A stretch of 64,000 bases of DNA, taken from positions 14,740,001 to 14,804,000 of the forward strand of contig CM043698.1 in NCBI GenBank assembly GCA_023935145.1, given 5' to 3'. The notes under the pieces are model-generated. The model searched no databases. It was not told where the DNA came from and was given only the letters and a program-made list of their open reading frames with translations. Of the stretch, positions 45,215 to 57,560 are shown piece after piece. Made by a program: the position numbers and the translations under genes. The DNA comes from Bretschneidera sinensis. Its lineage: Eukaryota; Streptophyta; Magnoliopsida; Brassicales; Akaniaceae. Within the stretch, counting starts at the first letter, position 1. Each line of letters opens with the position of its first letter.

Positions 45215-48200
45215 AACTGATCGTGGATGCCCTGGACAGCCATCCAATCAACACATTTGTTGGCTTCATGAGGGGTATCAGATTGTAGCTCCATCTATTT
45301 ATTTTTTAGCTCAAATTGTTTTAAAAAGTCAACTATAACATATAAATTAATCATTTATCGAATTAAAATCCATAATATATCAAAAGAAAAATAATTGAAG
45401 TATCAATCAAACCGTGTAAGTGAAACTTTCACAGATTTTATTTTTTAAGAATTGTGAAGTCAAGAAGTCAGTACTCATAAACGGTCAAAATATGTCATTT
45501 TATCAAAATTTAAAATTTCAAGCTTTAAATCATTTTCTTTTAAAATATCTTTTAATCATAATAAGCATTTGAAAATTGACGAATATCACACCTCGAATGG
45601 GCTCAATAATCACAGTCTTTGTTGTTTTAACCAGATCAAAGGAGGTTGATTATCATTTATCAAATGGTACAGAATGTGGTATCTATAGTCACAACTATAC
45701 TCAATTAAAATTTTCTAAACACATTACAAGTCATAAATGCTTATTGAAAATTACCAAAATTGTGATGTTGAAATTGATTAAACTAAGAATGCATGATGCA
45801 AATCGAGACTAATTTGAAAATATAAGCGTATAGTATGTTAAAATCACTAGATCTAAATATAGTTGGTCTAACAATTTTCACTCGCAATTATTGGTGTCAC
45901 TATCATCTATCTTGTTACCACCACCGGGGGTGGATTCACAGTGGGGACAATTGGCCTACTTAACAATTTAAATTTTTTTTTGAGTACATCTATCCACTCA
46001 ACATATTTGTTGGCTTTACGATGGGTATGAGATTGTAGCTCCATCTATCTATAATCTTGTCAAAGTTGTTTCAAAATGTCAACTGTAACATTTAAATTGA
46101 GACAAATGGAGTATCTCTTAAACTACTTATCGAATTAAGACTCATAATACATCGAAAGAAAGATAATTAAATGATTGTTCAAAACATTTAAGTGAAACTT
46201 TCCCAAATTTTATATTTTAAGAATTTTGAAGCCCGAAAGTCAGTACTCAAAATGGTCCAGATATGTCATTATATCAAAATCCAAATTTTCAAGCTTTAAA
46301 TCATTTTCTTTATTAAATTCGTTTTCTTTTAAAATATCTCTTAACCATAGTAAGCATTTGAAAATTGACAAAGATCACACTTTGAACGTGCTCAATAATC
46401 ACAGTCTTTGTTGTTTTAATTAAGATCAAAGGAGGTTGATTATCATTTTTCAAGTAGTACAAAATGTGGTGTCTATAGTTACAACTATGCTCAATTTAAA
46501 TTTTCTAAACACATTACTAGTCATAAATGCTTATTGAAAATTACCTGAATTGTGACGTTGAAATTAATTAAACAAAAAATGTATTATGAAAATCGAGACT
46601 AATTTGAAAATATAAGCATATAGTACTCAGATAAAATCCCTAAATCTAAATGTATTTGGTCTAACAATCTTCACTCGCAATTATCACCACCACTATCACC
46701 TATCTCATTATCACCAATAGGGACGGATTCACACTGAGGCAGTTGGCCTACTTAACAATTAATTTTTTTTTTGAGTACATCCATCCAGTGAGCACATTTG
46801 TTGGCTTTACGATGAGTATAAGATTGTAGCTCCATCTATTTATAATCTGATTAAAATTACTTCAAAATGTCAACTGTGACATATAAATTGGGATGGAGAA
46901 AGTATCTCTTAAACCACTTATCAAATTAAGACCCGTAATATATCAAAAGAAAGATAATTAAAAGATCAATCAAACAGCGTAAGTGAAACTTTCCTAGATT
47001 TTATATTTTAAGAATTGTGAAGCCAATAATTCATTACTAAAAAAGGGTCCAAATATGTCATTTTATCAAAATTATAATTTTCGAGGTTTAAATCCTTTTC
47101 TTTATTAAATTCATTTTTTAAATATCTCTTAACCATAGTAAGCATTTTGAAAATTGACAAAGATCACACCTCGAATGGGCACAATAATCATAGTCTTTGT
47201 TGTTTTTATCAGAGTTTAAGGAGGTTGATTGTTACTTATCAAGTGGTATAGAATGTGGTGTCTATAATCACGACTATGCTCAATTTAAATTTTTTAAACA
47301 CATTACTAGTCATAAATGCTTATTGAAAATTACTCGAATTGCGACGTTGAAATTAATTAAACAAAAAATGCATTATGCAAATCGAGACTAATTTGAAAAT
47401 ATAAGCGTATAGTACTCCATAAAATCCCTAAATCTAAATGTATTTGGTCTAACAATCTTCACTCGCATTTATCACCACCACTATCACCTATCTCATTATC
47501 ACCAATAGGGACGGATTCATACTGAGGCAGTTGGCCTACTTAACAATTAAATTTTTTTTTTTAGTACATCCATCCAGTGAGCACATTTGTTGGCTTTACG
47601 ATGAGTATAAGATTGTAGCTCCATCTATCTATAATCTGATTAAAATTACTTCAAAATGTCAACTGTGACATATAAATTGGGATGAAGGAAGTATCTCTTA
47701 AACCACTTATCAAATTAAGACCCGTAATATATCAAAAGAAAGATAATTAAAAGATCAATCAAACAGCGTAAGTGAAACTTTCCTAGATTTTATATTTTAA
47801 GAATTGTGAAGCCAAGAATTCATTACTAAAAAGGGTCCAAATATGTCATTTTATCAAAATTATAATTTTCAAGGTTTAAATCCTTTTCTTTATTAAATTC
47901 ATTTTTTAAATATCTCTTAACCATAGTAAGCATTTTGAAAATTGACAAAGATCACACCTCGAATGGGCACAATAATCATAGTCTTTGTTGTTTTTATCAG
48001 AGTTTAAGGAGGTTGATTGTTACTTATCAAGTGGTATAGAATGTGGTGTCTATAATCACGACTATGCTCAATTTAAATTTTCTAAACACATTACTAGTCA
48101 TAAATGCTTATTGAAAATTACTCGAATTGTGACGTTGAAATTAATTAAACAAAAAATGCATTATGCAAATAGAGACTAATTTGAAAATATAAGCATATAG

Positions 48201-51200
48201 TACTCAGATAAAATCCCTAAATCTAAATGTATTTGGTCTAACAATCTTCACTCGCAATTATCACTGCCACTATCACCTATCATATTATCACCACTAGGGA
48301 CGGATTCACACTGAGGCAGTTGGCCTACTTAACAATTTAATTTTTTTTTTTTGGAGTACATCCTTCCAGTCAGCATGTTTGTTGGCTTTACGATGAGTAT
48401 AAGATTGTAGCTCCATCTATCTATTATCTGGTTAAAATTACTTCAAAATGTCAACTGTGACATATAAATTGGGATAAAGGAAGTATCTCTTAAACCACTT
48501 ATCAAATTAAGACCCATAATATATTAAAAGAAAGATAATTAAAAGATCAATCAAACAACGTAAGTGAAACTTTCCTAGATTTTATATTTTAAGAATTGTG
48601 AAGCCAAGAATTCATTACTAAAAAAGGGTCCAAATATGTCATTTTATCAAAATTATAATTTTCAAGGTTTAAATCCTTTTCTTTATTAAATTTATTTTTT
48701 AAATATCTCTTAACCATAGTAAGCATTTTGAAAATTGACAAAGATCACACCTCGAATGGGCACAATAATCATAGTCTTTGTTGTTTTTATCAAAGTCTAA
48801 GGAGGTTGATTGTCACTTATCAAGTGGTATAGAATGTGGTGTCTGTAATCACAACTATGCTCAATTTGAATTTTCTAAACACATTACTAGTCATAAATGC
48901 TTATTGAAAATTACTCGAATTGTGACGTTGAAATTAATTAAATAAAAAATGCATTATGCAAATCGAGACTAATTTGAAAATATAAGCGTATAGTACTCAG
49001 ATAAAATCCCTAAATCTAAATGTATTTGGTCTAACAATCTTCACTCTAATTATCACCACCACTATCACCTATCTCATTATCACCAATAGGGACGGATTCA
49101 CACTGAGGTAATTGGCCTACTTAACAATTTAATTTTTTTTTTTTGAGTACATCCATCCAATGAGCACATTTGTTGGCTTTACGACGAGTATAAGATTGTA
49201 GCTCCATCTATCTATAATCTAATTAAAATTACTTCAAAATGTCAACTGTGACATATAAATTGGGATGGAGGAAGTATCTCTTAAACCACTTATCAAATTA
49301 AGACCTGTAATATATCAAAAGAAAGATAATTAAAAGATCAATCAAACAGTGTAAGTGAAACTTTCCTAGATTTTATATTTTAAGAATTGTGAAGCCAAGA
49401 ATTCATTACTAAAAAAGGGTCCAAATATGTCATTTTATCAAAATTATAATTTTCAAGGTTTAAATCCTTTTCTTTATTAAATTCATTTTTTAAATATCTC
49501 TTAACCATAGTAAGCATTTTGAAAATTGACAAAGATCACACCTCGAATGGGCACAATAATCATAGTCTTTGTTGTTTTTATCAGAGTCTAAGGAGGTTGA
49601 TTGTCACTTATCAAGTGGTATAGAATGTGGTGTCTATAATCACGACTATGCTCAATTTAAATTTTCTAACACATTACTAGTCATAAATGCTTATTGAAAA
49701 TTACTCGAATTGTGACGTTGAAATTAATTAAACAAAAAATGCATTATGCAAATCGAAACTAATTTGAAAATATAAGCGTATAGTACTCAGATAAAATCCC
49801 TAAATCTAAATGTATTTGGTCTAACAATCTTCACTCGCAATTATCACTGCCACTATCACCTATCTCATTATCACCACTAGGGACGGATTCACACTGAGGC
49901 AGTTGGCCTACTTAACAATTTAATTTTTTTTTTGGAGTACATCCATCTAGTCAGCACGTTTGTTGGCTTTACGATGAGTATAAGATTGTAGCTCCATCTA
50001 TCTATAATCTGGTTAAAATTACTTCAAAATGTCAACTGTGACATATAAATTGGGATGGAGGAAGTATCTCTTAAACCACTTATCAAATTAAGACCTATAA
50101 TATATCAAAAGAAAGATAATTAAAAGATCAATCAAACAACGTAAGTGAAACTCTCCTAGATTTTATATTTTAAGAATTGTGAAGCCAAGAATTCATTACT
50201 AAAAAAGGGTCCAAATATGTCATTTTATCAAAATTATAATTTTCAAGGTTTAAATCCTTTTCTTTATTAAATTTATTTTTTAAATATCTCTTAACCATAG
50301 TAAGCATTTTTGAAAATTGACAAAGATCACACCTTGAATAGGGCACAATAATCATAGTCTTTGTTGTTTTTATCAGGGTCTAAGGAGGTTGATTGTCACT
50401 TATCAAGTGGTATAGAATGTGCTGTCTATAATCACGACTATGCTCAATTTAAATTTTCTAAATGCATCGCAAGTCATAAATGCTTATTGAAAATTTCCTA
50501 AACTGTGACGTTGAAATTGATTAAACTAAAAATGTATGATGCAAATCGAGACCAATTTGAAAATATAAGTGTATAGTAAGATAAAATCACTAAATCTAAA
50601 TGTAATTGGTCTAACAATCTTCACTCACAATTATCATCGCCACTATCACCTATCTCACTACCACCACTAGAGACGGGTTCACAGTGGGGGCATTTGGCCC
50701 ACTTAACATTTTTTTAATAAAAAAATGGGTACATCCATCCATCCAGTCAGCACATTTGTTGGCTTCACGATGGGTATGAGATTGTAGCTCCATCTATCTA
50801 TAATTTGGTCAAAATTATTTCAAAAGGTCAATTGTGATATAAAAATTGGGACAGAGAGAGTATCTCTTAAACCACTTATCCAATTAAGACTCATAATATA
50901 TCAAAAGAAATATAATTAGAAGATCAATCAAATTGTGTAAGTGAAACTTTCCAAGATTTTATATTTTAAGAATTGTGAAGCCCATAAATTAGTACTCAAA
51001 ATGGTCAAAATATGTCTTTTTTTAAATAAAAAAAAAATCAAAATCCAAATTTTCAAGCTTTAAATCATTTTCTTTATTAAATTCAATTTCTTTTAAAATA
51101 TCTCTTAACTATAGTAAGCATTTGAAAATTGAAGAAGATCACACCTCGAATGGGTGCAATAATCAAAGTCTTTGTTGTTTTCATAAGGGTCAAAGGAGAT

Positions 51201-51540
51201 TGATTATCATTTATCAAGTTGTATAGAATGCGGTGTCTATAGTCACAATTATGCTCAATTTAAATTTTCTAAGCACATTACAAGTCATAAATGCTTATTG
51301 AAAATTGCCTAAATTGTGATGTTGAAATTGATTAAACTAAAAAGTCATGATGCAAATCGAGATTAATTTGAAAATATAAGCGTATAGTCAGATAAAATCA
51401 CCAAATCTAAATGTAATTGGTCTAACAATCTTCACTCGCAATTATCTCCACCACTGTCACGTATCTCACTACCACCAGGGACGGATTCACACTGGGGGTA
51501 GTTGATCTACTTAACATTTGAAAAAAAATTGAGTGTTATA
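45215..51540. repeat. Tandem array of eight ~790-bp units
   Basis: The anchor TTGTTGGCTT occurs at 45257, 46017, 46798, 47587, 48379, 49170, 49960 and 50756, with spacings of 760, 781, 789, 792, 791, 790 and 796. Each unit carries AGATTGTAGCTCCATCTAT, a GGGATGGAGGAAGTATCTC-like piece, AGTAAGCATTTTGAAAATTG and GGGACGGATTCACACTGAGG. The middle units are nearly identical and the outer ones diverged. Short ORFs at 45576, 47197 and 47985 are the same segment read in different units. It is a satellite-like array with no proven coding role. Confidence 0.93.
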
Positions 51541-51810
51541 TACCATTCTAAAGTTGCCCCACTAACATAAAATAAATTTCTCTTATAAGTACTAAAAATT
51601 ATCTAACTTTAATATAAATTACCCACAAATATTTCAAAAACTTTGCGTTTATGTGAAAATTATCTATCCTTAAAATAAATTGGCCACATATTGCCCTGTG
51701 TGTAAAAGTTTTTCTTACTAAAAAGTAGAAAATATAAATTTTATGCAAACAATTTCTTGCTAGAAAACAAAAATATTCTCCAATTCTCCAAACAACTCTA
51801 AAACACAGAT

Positions 51811-52032
51811 GATTTTGATTCTCTGTAGTTGGCAATGTTTATGGTGAGATAGCGTGCCACATCATTTCAAAATTAAATCTATGACTGTTGTGCTTATGCC
51901 ATGTCATAATTTTTATTTATTTATCGTCAATGAATTCATGAAGATGTGACTTAACAACTACTCATTCAAATTTAAAATAACATCGCACACTATCTCACCA
52001 TGAATATCACCAACTACAAAGGATCAAAATCC
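51811..52032. mobile_element. Foldback MITE (about 222 bp)
   Basis: The arms GATTTTGATTCTCTGTAGTT and, reversed from the right, GGATTTTGATCCTTTGTAGT continue through GGTGAGATAG for about 60 bp with some mismatches. No target duplication was fixed. Confidence 0.7.
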
Positions 52033-52046
52033 AAATTCAGCCCCTT

Positions 52047-52347
52047 TAGTGTGTTTGGGAGTTTTGGAGGAAAGGGAACAAATAGTTTTTAAAGTAAATG
52101 AAGGGTAATTAAGGAAAAGAGAGTAAAAGAGGAGTTGAAAACTTTCTTTTGTTTGAGAGTTTTATAAAATGAAGGACAATAGAGAAAAGTAAAGAAAGGT
52201 AAACAAGTTCACTTTTAATGAAAAGTGAAAATCCCGCAAATTGCACAATTTGGGGGTGTTAAAAAAGAAACTCTCCAACATAGTTTTTAATCAACTTTTC
52301 CTTTCGTTTCCCTTATTTAACCCTCAAAACCTCTCCCAAGCACACTA
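52047..52347. mobile_element. Second foldback MITE (about 301 bp)
   Basis: Ends TAGTGTGTTTGGGAG and, reversed, TAGTGTGCTTGGGAG, with purine-rich left and pyrimidine-rich right halves. It begins 14 bp after the first MITE. The TIR style (GTGTTTGGGAG) is PIF/Tourist-like; the duplication is unclear. Confidence 0.65.
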
Positions 52348-52720
52348 TTAAAGTCTAAAATACAAGGCCTCTTTGTCTTGACCATCCCCGAAGTCTTGTA
52401 TCTCATCACAATCAAATACACAATAATTTGAGAGATGAATGGTTGAATTAATACTTGATTACATACATTAGAAGATATGTTTTTGATAGTACTGAAAATG
52501 AGATAATCGTATATTAATTCTAATATATGAAATCACGTAGGAAACAATTATAAATGAATCTATTAGAAGTGTTTTCTTTTTGTTAATTTCTGTAAAGGAA
52601 AAAAATTATAATTTTGAACTGTATGAAAATTTATGTATTTAAATAGAAAAATACAAAAGAACTATACCTTTGTTTTATGAAGAAAAAAAATATCATAAAT
52701 GTATATAATCGCAGTTTACT

Positions 52721-52754
<34 letters not shown>

Positions 52755-55700
52755 AATATATATGTTACTCCACTAGCAAAAAAAAATTGGATCTACTAAT
52801 GTGTCCACCACCACCGTTGATGTAATAGACGTCGTAACAACCACCACCACCGCCACCTTCTCTCTCCCATTCACTATCTGATGAGGAGGAGTATCTTTTA
52901 ATTGTCGGCATTTGTTTTTTGCTTTTCCGAATTATGCGAGAAGATGCCATATTCGTCTTTAAAACTATCATTCTCATCTTGCGATCTTAGACTTGTGATA
53001 ACATGATTTTGCACAATTATGAGATTTCCACTTAAGTCCAATATGCTAGGGAAGGTCATAAGTTAAAAAGGCTTTGAAATTTCCATCTTCAACTTCTTAA
53101 GTCAAAATTGCTCGGTGATTTGTAATAATGGCGCCCCTTACTCTCTCCATTTCACTACTCGCCTTGGCTAATCAGCAAGCAAAACTTTTTTTTTTAATCA
53201 GCAAAACTCTGGTGCGCTGTTAGTGGGTAAAAGGAAATTATCATTCTTAACAGCACCCCCCCCCCCCCCCCCCCCCCCAAACAAAAAAAAAGGAGAAAGT
53301 TATCATCCTTTGCTATCAACAATATATATTTTCTTAAAACATTGATTGAATGATTTGCTTAGGTTCAAATTTTGGAGTAAATATTTATCATGTAGTAATA
53401 ATTAAATAAAAGAATTATTGTTTGTTGTATTTTCGTTAAGTTTTTCGTTAGAAAATAAATTTAAAGAGTTTATTGTTATTAATTTATAGTTCGAAGACCC
53501 GTGCGCCAAATTAATAGTTTAAAAAATTAAATGTTACATATTAGTAGTTTAAAAATATGTGTCCTAACAAACCTTAAAAAATTCATTGAAGAGATAGGCT
53601 TACCACTTCTTTTCTATTTCCCTCCGATCCAAATGCACCATTAAAGTATATTTTTCAACTCCCGCACGCTGTGCCGGGGCTCTGCTAATAATAATGTAAG
53701 CAAAAAGTAGAGGAATTGCAATGCGGCTGCAATACATGGAAATCAACCTAGAAACATATAGAGCTGTCTCAACATGACAAATAGGCAAGAATTTTCTTTA
53801 AAAAAAAATGCTCTTGATTTAAAGCAAAAATCATTTGAAGGACGACAAATATTCTTGATTAGTGCATTGATAAAAGAAAAAAAAAATCTTGACTTAGTGC
53901 ATATAAAATAGCAGTTTAAAGGTTTGGTTGCCGCAAATCTTTATTGTCGGCATACCCAATATGTATAAATAATTTAATAAAATTAATTAAACAAAGTCAA
54001 AAGTGTAAAAAATTGAAAACAAGAAGGCAAAAAGCTAATCGTCAGTGGAGGAATGCAGTCCATTACCATCTACTTGCTTGGGTTATTTTATAGATTGCCA
54101 TGTGATAATTTGGATATTAATCCATGCTTTTATATATTTGTTGCTAAATTATTCCAATTCATACTTAGAAGTACATGTTACATCTTATTTAATTAATTAA
54201 GAAAAAAATTGTCCTTGCAAAGATGATAATGATAATAGATAAGAGTAGATACATACGAGGTTAGTTAACCAATTTGATCTAGTAGGTACTCAAATCATTT
54301 GTAGTTTACTTAAGTCGAGTTGAGCATATAAATCTAAACTCGAGTTCAACTTGTATTTATCTTTCCAAGTTTGAGTTAACTTTGAGTATAGACAGGCTTG
54401 AATTCGAATTTTCGAGTTTAGACATATATGTATATTTATATATATCCAGTTTTTCAAACCTATATATATATATATATTAGCTATATAAAATATTTTTGAA
54501 GTCTACATAAAATATATAATATTTATTAATATTTTAAAATTAAATCAAATTAAATTGATATGAGATTCAAGAAGCTTGTGAACAACTCAACTCGTGATCA
54601 ACTTAACGCAAGTTCTCAAAGAAAGGCAAGAAGGCTTTATTTGAACAAGAAAGTGATATTAATGGTGTGAGTGGAAAAGATAAAAGTCGGCAAAAATAAA
54701 GGAATAGATCGAGTTGAGCCTTTTTGACTTATCTAAGGCTTTTTTAGACTTTCTTAATCGAACAGTACAAAAAAGTTTTGAATATGGTTTTGGTTCTTTG
54801 AATCAACTAGTTGGTCCAAAAAAATAGGCTTTTTGTACGTGGGTTATGTCGACCCTCATCTTGACTTATTACAAGTATAAATTGATTTGATATATATATA
54901 AAATGTAAAAGTAAGTTAACAATGTATTATAGATAAAAATATTTTAATAATTTAAATTTTTATAATACAAACTCAAAAAATAGAATTATTCAATAAATAC
55001 ACATTTAATTTTTCTATCTCCGATGTTTTTTTATGATATTGAACCAACCAATCAACAGTCGAAAAATACGTTTCGGTATCGTTAAAAAGCTCTCACTAAG
55101 ATTTACAAAATAAGATCCAGAAGCATCGCTCTCCGATCAGTCGGTCGTCCTCACATGTTATCGATTACCCTGAGATGATTATTTACAGACTTGGTACTTT
55201 TCAATGATTTCTACGAGAAACTAACACCACTATCAAATCGGAAATTGAATTTTTACCTACAAAATTTGGTGACGAATTGTTGATGGAAACAACTGGAGTG
55301 GATCACATTCTCTGACAAACTCCGACATTTGCGAGAAGGTTTTATCCAAACATTTTGATTTTTTTTTCTAATTTTTTTTTGTAAAATTACAAAAAAATAT
55401 ATTTTGATTTTATTTTAGTGTATAATCAAAGAAGATCAGAGCACAATGCTGATCTACTCTTATAATAGAATAAAATAGCAAGATGGTATGTGTACATGTA
55501 TGTATGCGAATACATAGTGGTGTAATACATGCACATGATTAAAATTTTAAGTACAACAAGGTCTGTCTCTCAGTGTGTCAAAATGGACATGGTCAGTGGT
55601 CAGCAGACTCAGCACACTCTCGATAATAAGGCCAGCAAGCAGCCTTTTTCTATAAGCCAGAAAAAATATGGTTTTTTTTATTATTAAAATAACATCAAAA

Positions 55701-56470
55701 GCAAATAAAATTGAATTTTTGCCAATGAGGTTATGGTCTGATAGTCAATATTGAAAGTTTAAAATTACATGATCTCATGTTTAATTTTCGCAATATGTAA
55801 ATTATTTGTTCGATTTATATTTTAATTATTTTTTTTACTATAAATATGTTATAATAATATTGTAGGTGAGTTTCTGTATGGCCATATAAATAATAGAATA
55901 GTATATATTTATATTATATTCAAATCAATAATTGTATTATTTATATATAATATTATTTTTATGAAAGAAATGAACTTTTACTTGTTATATCATTAAAAAT
56001 ATAAATTTATTATCAAATATATATATTTTAATTGTAAAAAAAAACATTTTTTTTTTACGAAAACACCTAAGACTCCATTTTGCTTCTCATATATAGCAAG
56101 TGCGTAAATCATTCATTTTCCTTTATTAAATTAATCCGTTTCTACTTGCAATATTATATTTATTTATGATCTTTCTCAGAAAATTGGGATATCTTTCCCG
56201 ACTCCCATAATTCATCTTGAAAAGTGGAACCCATGCTTGGAGTGGGTTATTTGTTAATGATCTCATTCTATACATGTTTCTGTAGATTCATTAAAGAAAA
56301 CACAACACTATTTCTGATGTTAGAAGAACTGTGAGAGATGCTGTGGTTGAAAGCTAACGTAGTGTTTGATGGACTGTTTTATAAAAGTGTGATGTTGTTG
56401 ACCATTGCTGTATTTGATAAATATTCCATTAAAATTGCTTTGAAAGTGTAAAATTACCATAATAGATATA
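52348..56470. other. AT-rich intergenic DNA, one weak small ORF, poly(C)
   Basis: A 70-codon ORF on the - strand (52977-52765) encodes a Ser-rich then Gly-rich peptide (YSSSSDSEWEREGGGGGG) with no known match; it may be chance. (TA)n lies near 52719-52742. A run of 23 C is at 53256-53278. Nothing else is identified. Confidence 0.4.
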
Positions 56471-56680
56471 ATAGACAATAAAGTTGTGATAGCTTGGTTG
56501 TCAGGTTTGGAGTATGCACCATGGAAATATAATAACGTCTTTAATGTGATTGAAAATCTTCTAGTTAGGCTGCCATCAGTTACTTTCAGTCAGATTAGAA
56601 GGGCAGCTAATTTTTATGGCAGATAATTTAGCAAAAGTGGGGGTGGGAAGGTATGAAAATATGGTTGCAATTATCTAAGT
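56471..56680 (+). pseudogene. RNase H-like (RVT_3) relic of a retroelement
   Basis: Reads VVIAWLSGLEYAPWKY, ENLLVRLPSVTFSQIRRAAN and, after a one-base shift, FMADNLAKVGVGR. This is the C-terminal part of the RNase H-like domain found with plant non-LTR elements. The catalytic start is missing. Confidence 0.7.
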
Positions 56681-57239
56681 TCAGGATATGTTTTGAAGGG
56701 TGCTCAAAAACTCCAATTATCTGAGTTGAGGCTCTGTTTTGAAGGATATTTGTGCAGGTGCTCTAAAACTTCAGTCAGTTCTGCAGGTGTTTTAAAGTTT
56801 TGTTTTGGGTCTGCTACAGTGAGGGAGTTTTTCGAGATTTAATTGTCTCTTCTAAATCATCTGTTAGATGAAACTGCTAGCTTTTGTGCTCAATAACCAT
56901 ATCAAGCTTAAATCATCAATTAAATATTTTCACTTTTTAAAAATATATTTTTTGAAAAATTAATCAAGAAACACACACGCACACATATAGAGAGAGAGAG
57001 AAAAAAATGAGATTATTACATATAAGACTTTCAACAAACAAAATATTTATAAAAATACTTATGTTTTTTAGCGGTGAAATGATATGTATATACATAACTC
57101 TTCTTAAAGACATTTTTTCTATGAGTAACAATGGTTTTCATAATCTTTTCATCCCTTTCAATTTTTTTTGAGAATTTATTCAAAACTTTTTTTAGCTTAT
57201 TACTAATTTGTATAACAATTAATCACAAACATACAAATT

Positions 57240-57338
57240 TTCGTTACTGAGCATTAGACAATTGATGGACACAAAACTCGTTACTAAAAACTTTTAGTAG
57301 CGTGCTCGATCGCACTGAAGGCTTACTTTCTTGTAGTG
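57240..57338. mobile_element. CACTA-type terminus facing left
   Basis: Reading right to left it begins CACTACAAGAAAGTAAGCC and continues with subterminal motifs (ACTAAAAGTTTTTAGT, CGTTACTAAAA). The next three bases are GTA. Confidence 0.5.
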
Positions 57339-57399
57339 GTATAAAATGGCTAAACACATTATTTATTTTGTATGAGATTAATTATGCGTGAGAGAATCA

Positions 57400-57560
57400 A
57401 TGTTACATCACCGACGGATTTCGTTCGTCAGTGATAATCTAAAATCCGTCAGTGATAAATATTACTTGTGAAATTTCGTTGGTGAAAATGTCATCAGTGA
57501 TATCTTCGTTGTTGATGTTATATTTTTTTCCGACGGATAAAAAATCCATTGCAGAAAATA
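57400..57560. repeat. CACTA subterminal-like repeats (CCGACGGAT / GTCAGTGAT)
   Basis: Several CCGACGGATTT, ATCCGTCAGTGATA and TCATCAGTGAT motifs like those beside the end at 43052, but with no terminal CACTA here. Confidence 0.45.

Noticed and set aside
53256..53278. Run of 23 C as a functional element
   Set aside because: More likely a slippage-prone simple repeat or a length error; no surrounding structure supports a role.
43052..57338. One 14-kb CACTA element spanning the tandem array
   Set aside because: The two ends agree only in the first bases, their subterminal repeats differ, and the flanking triplets (AGA, GTA) do not match.
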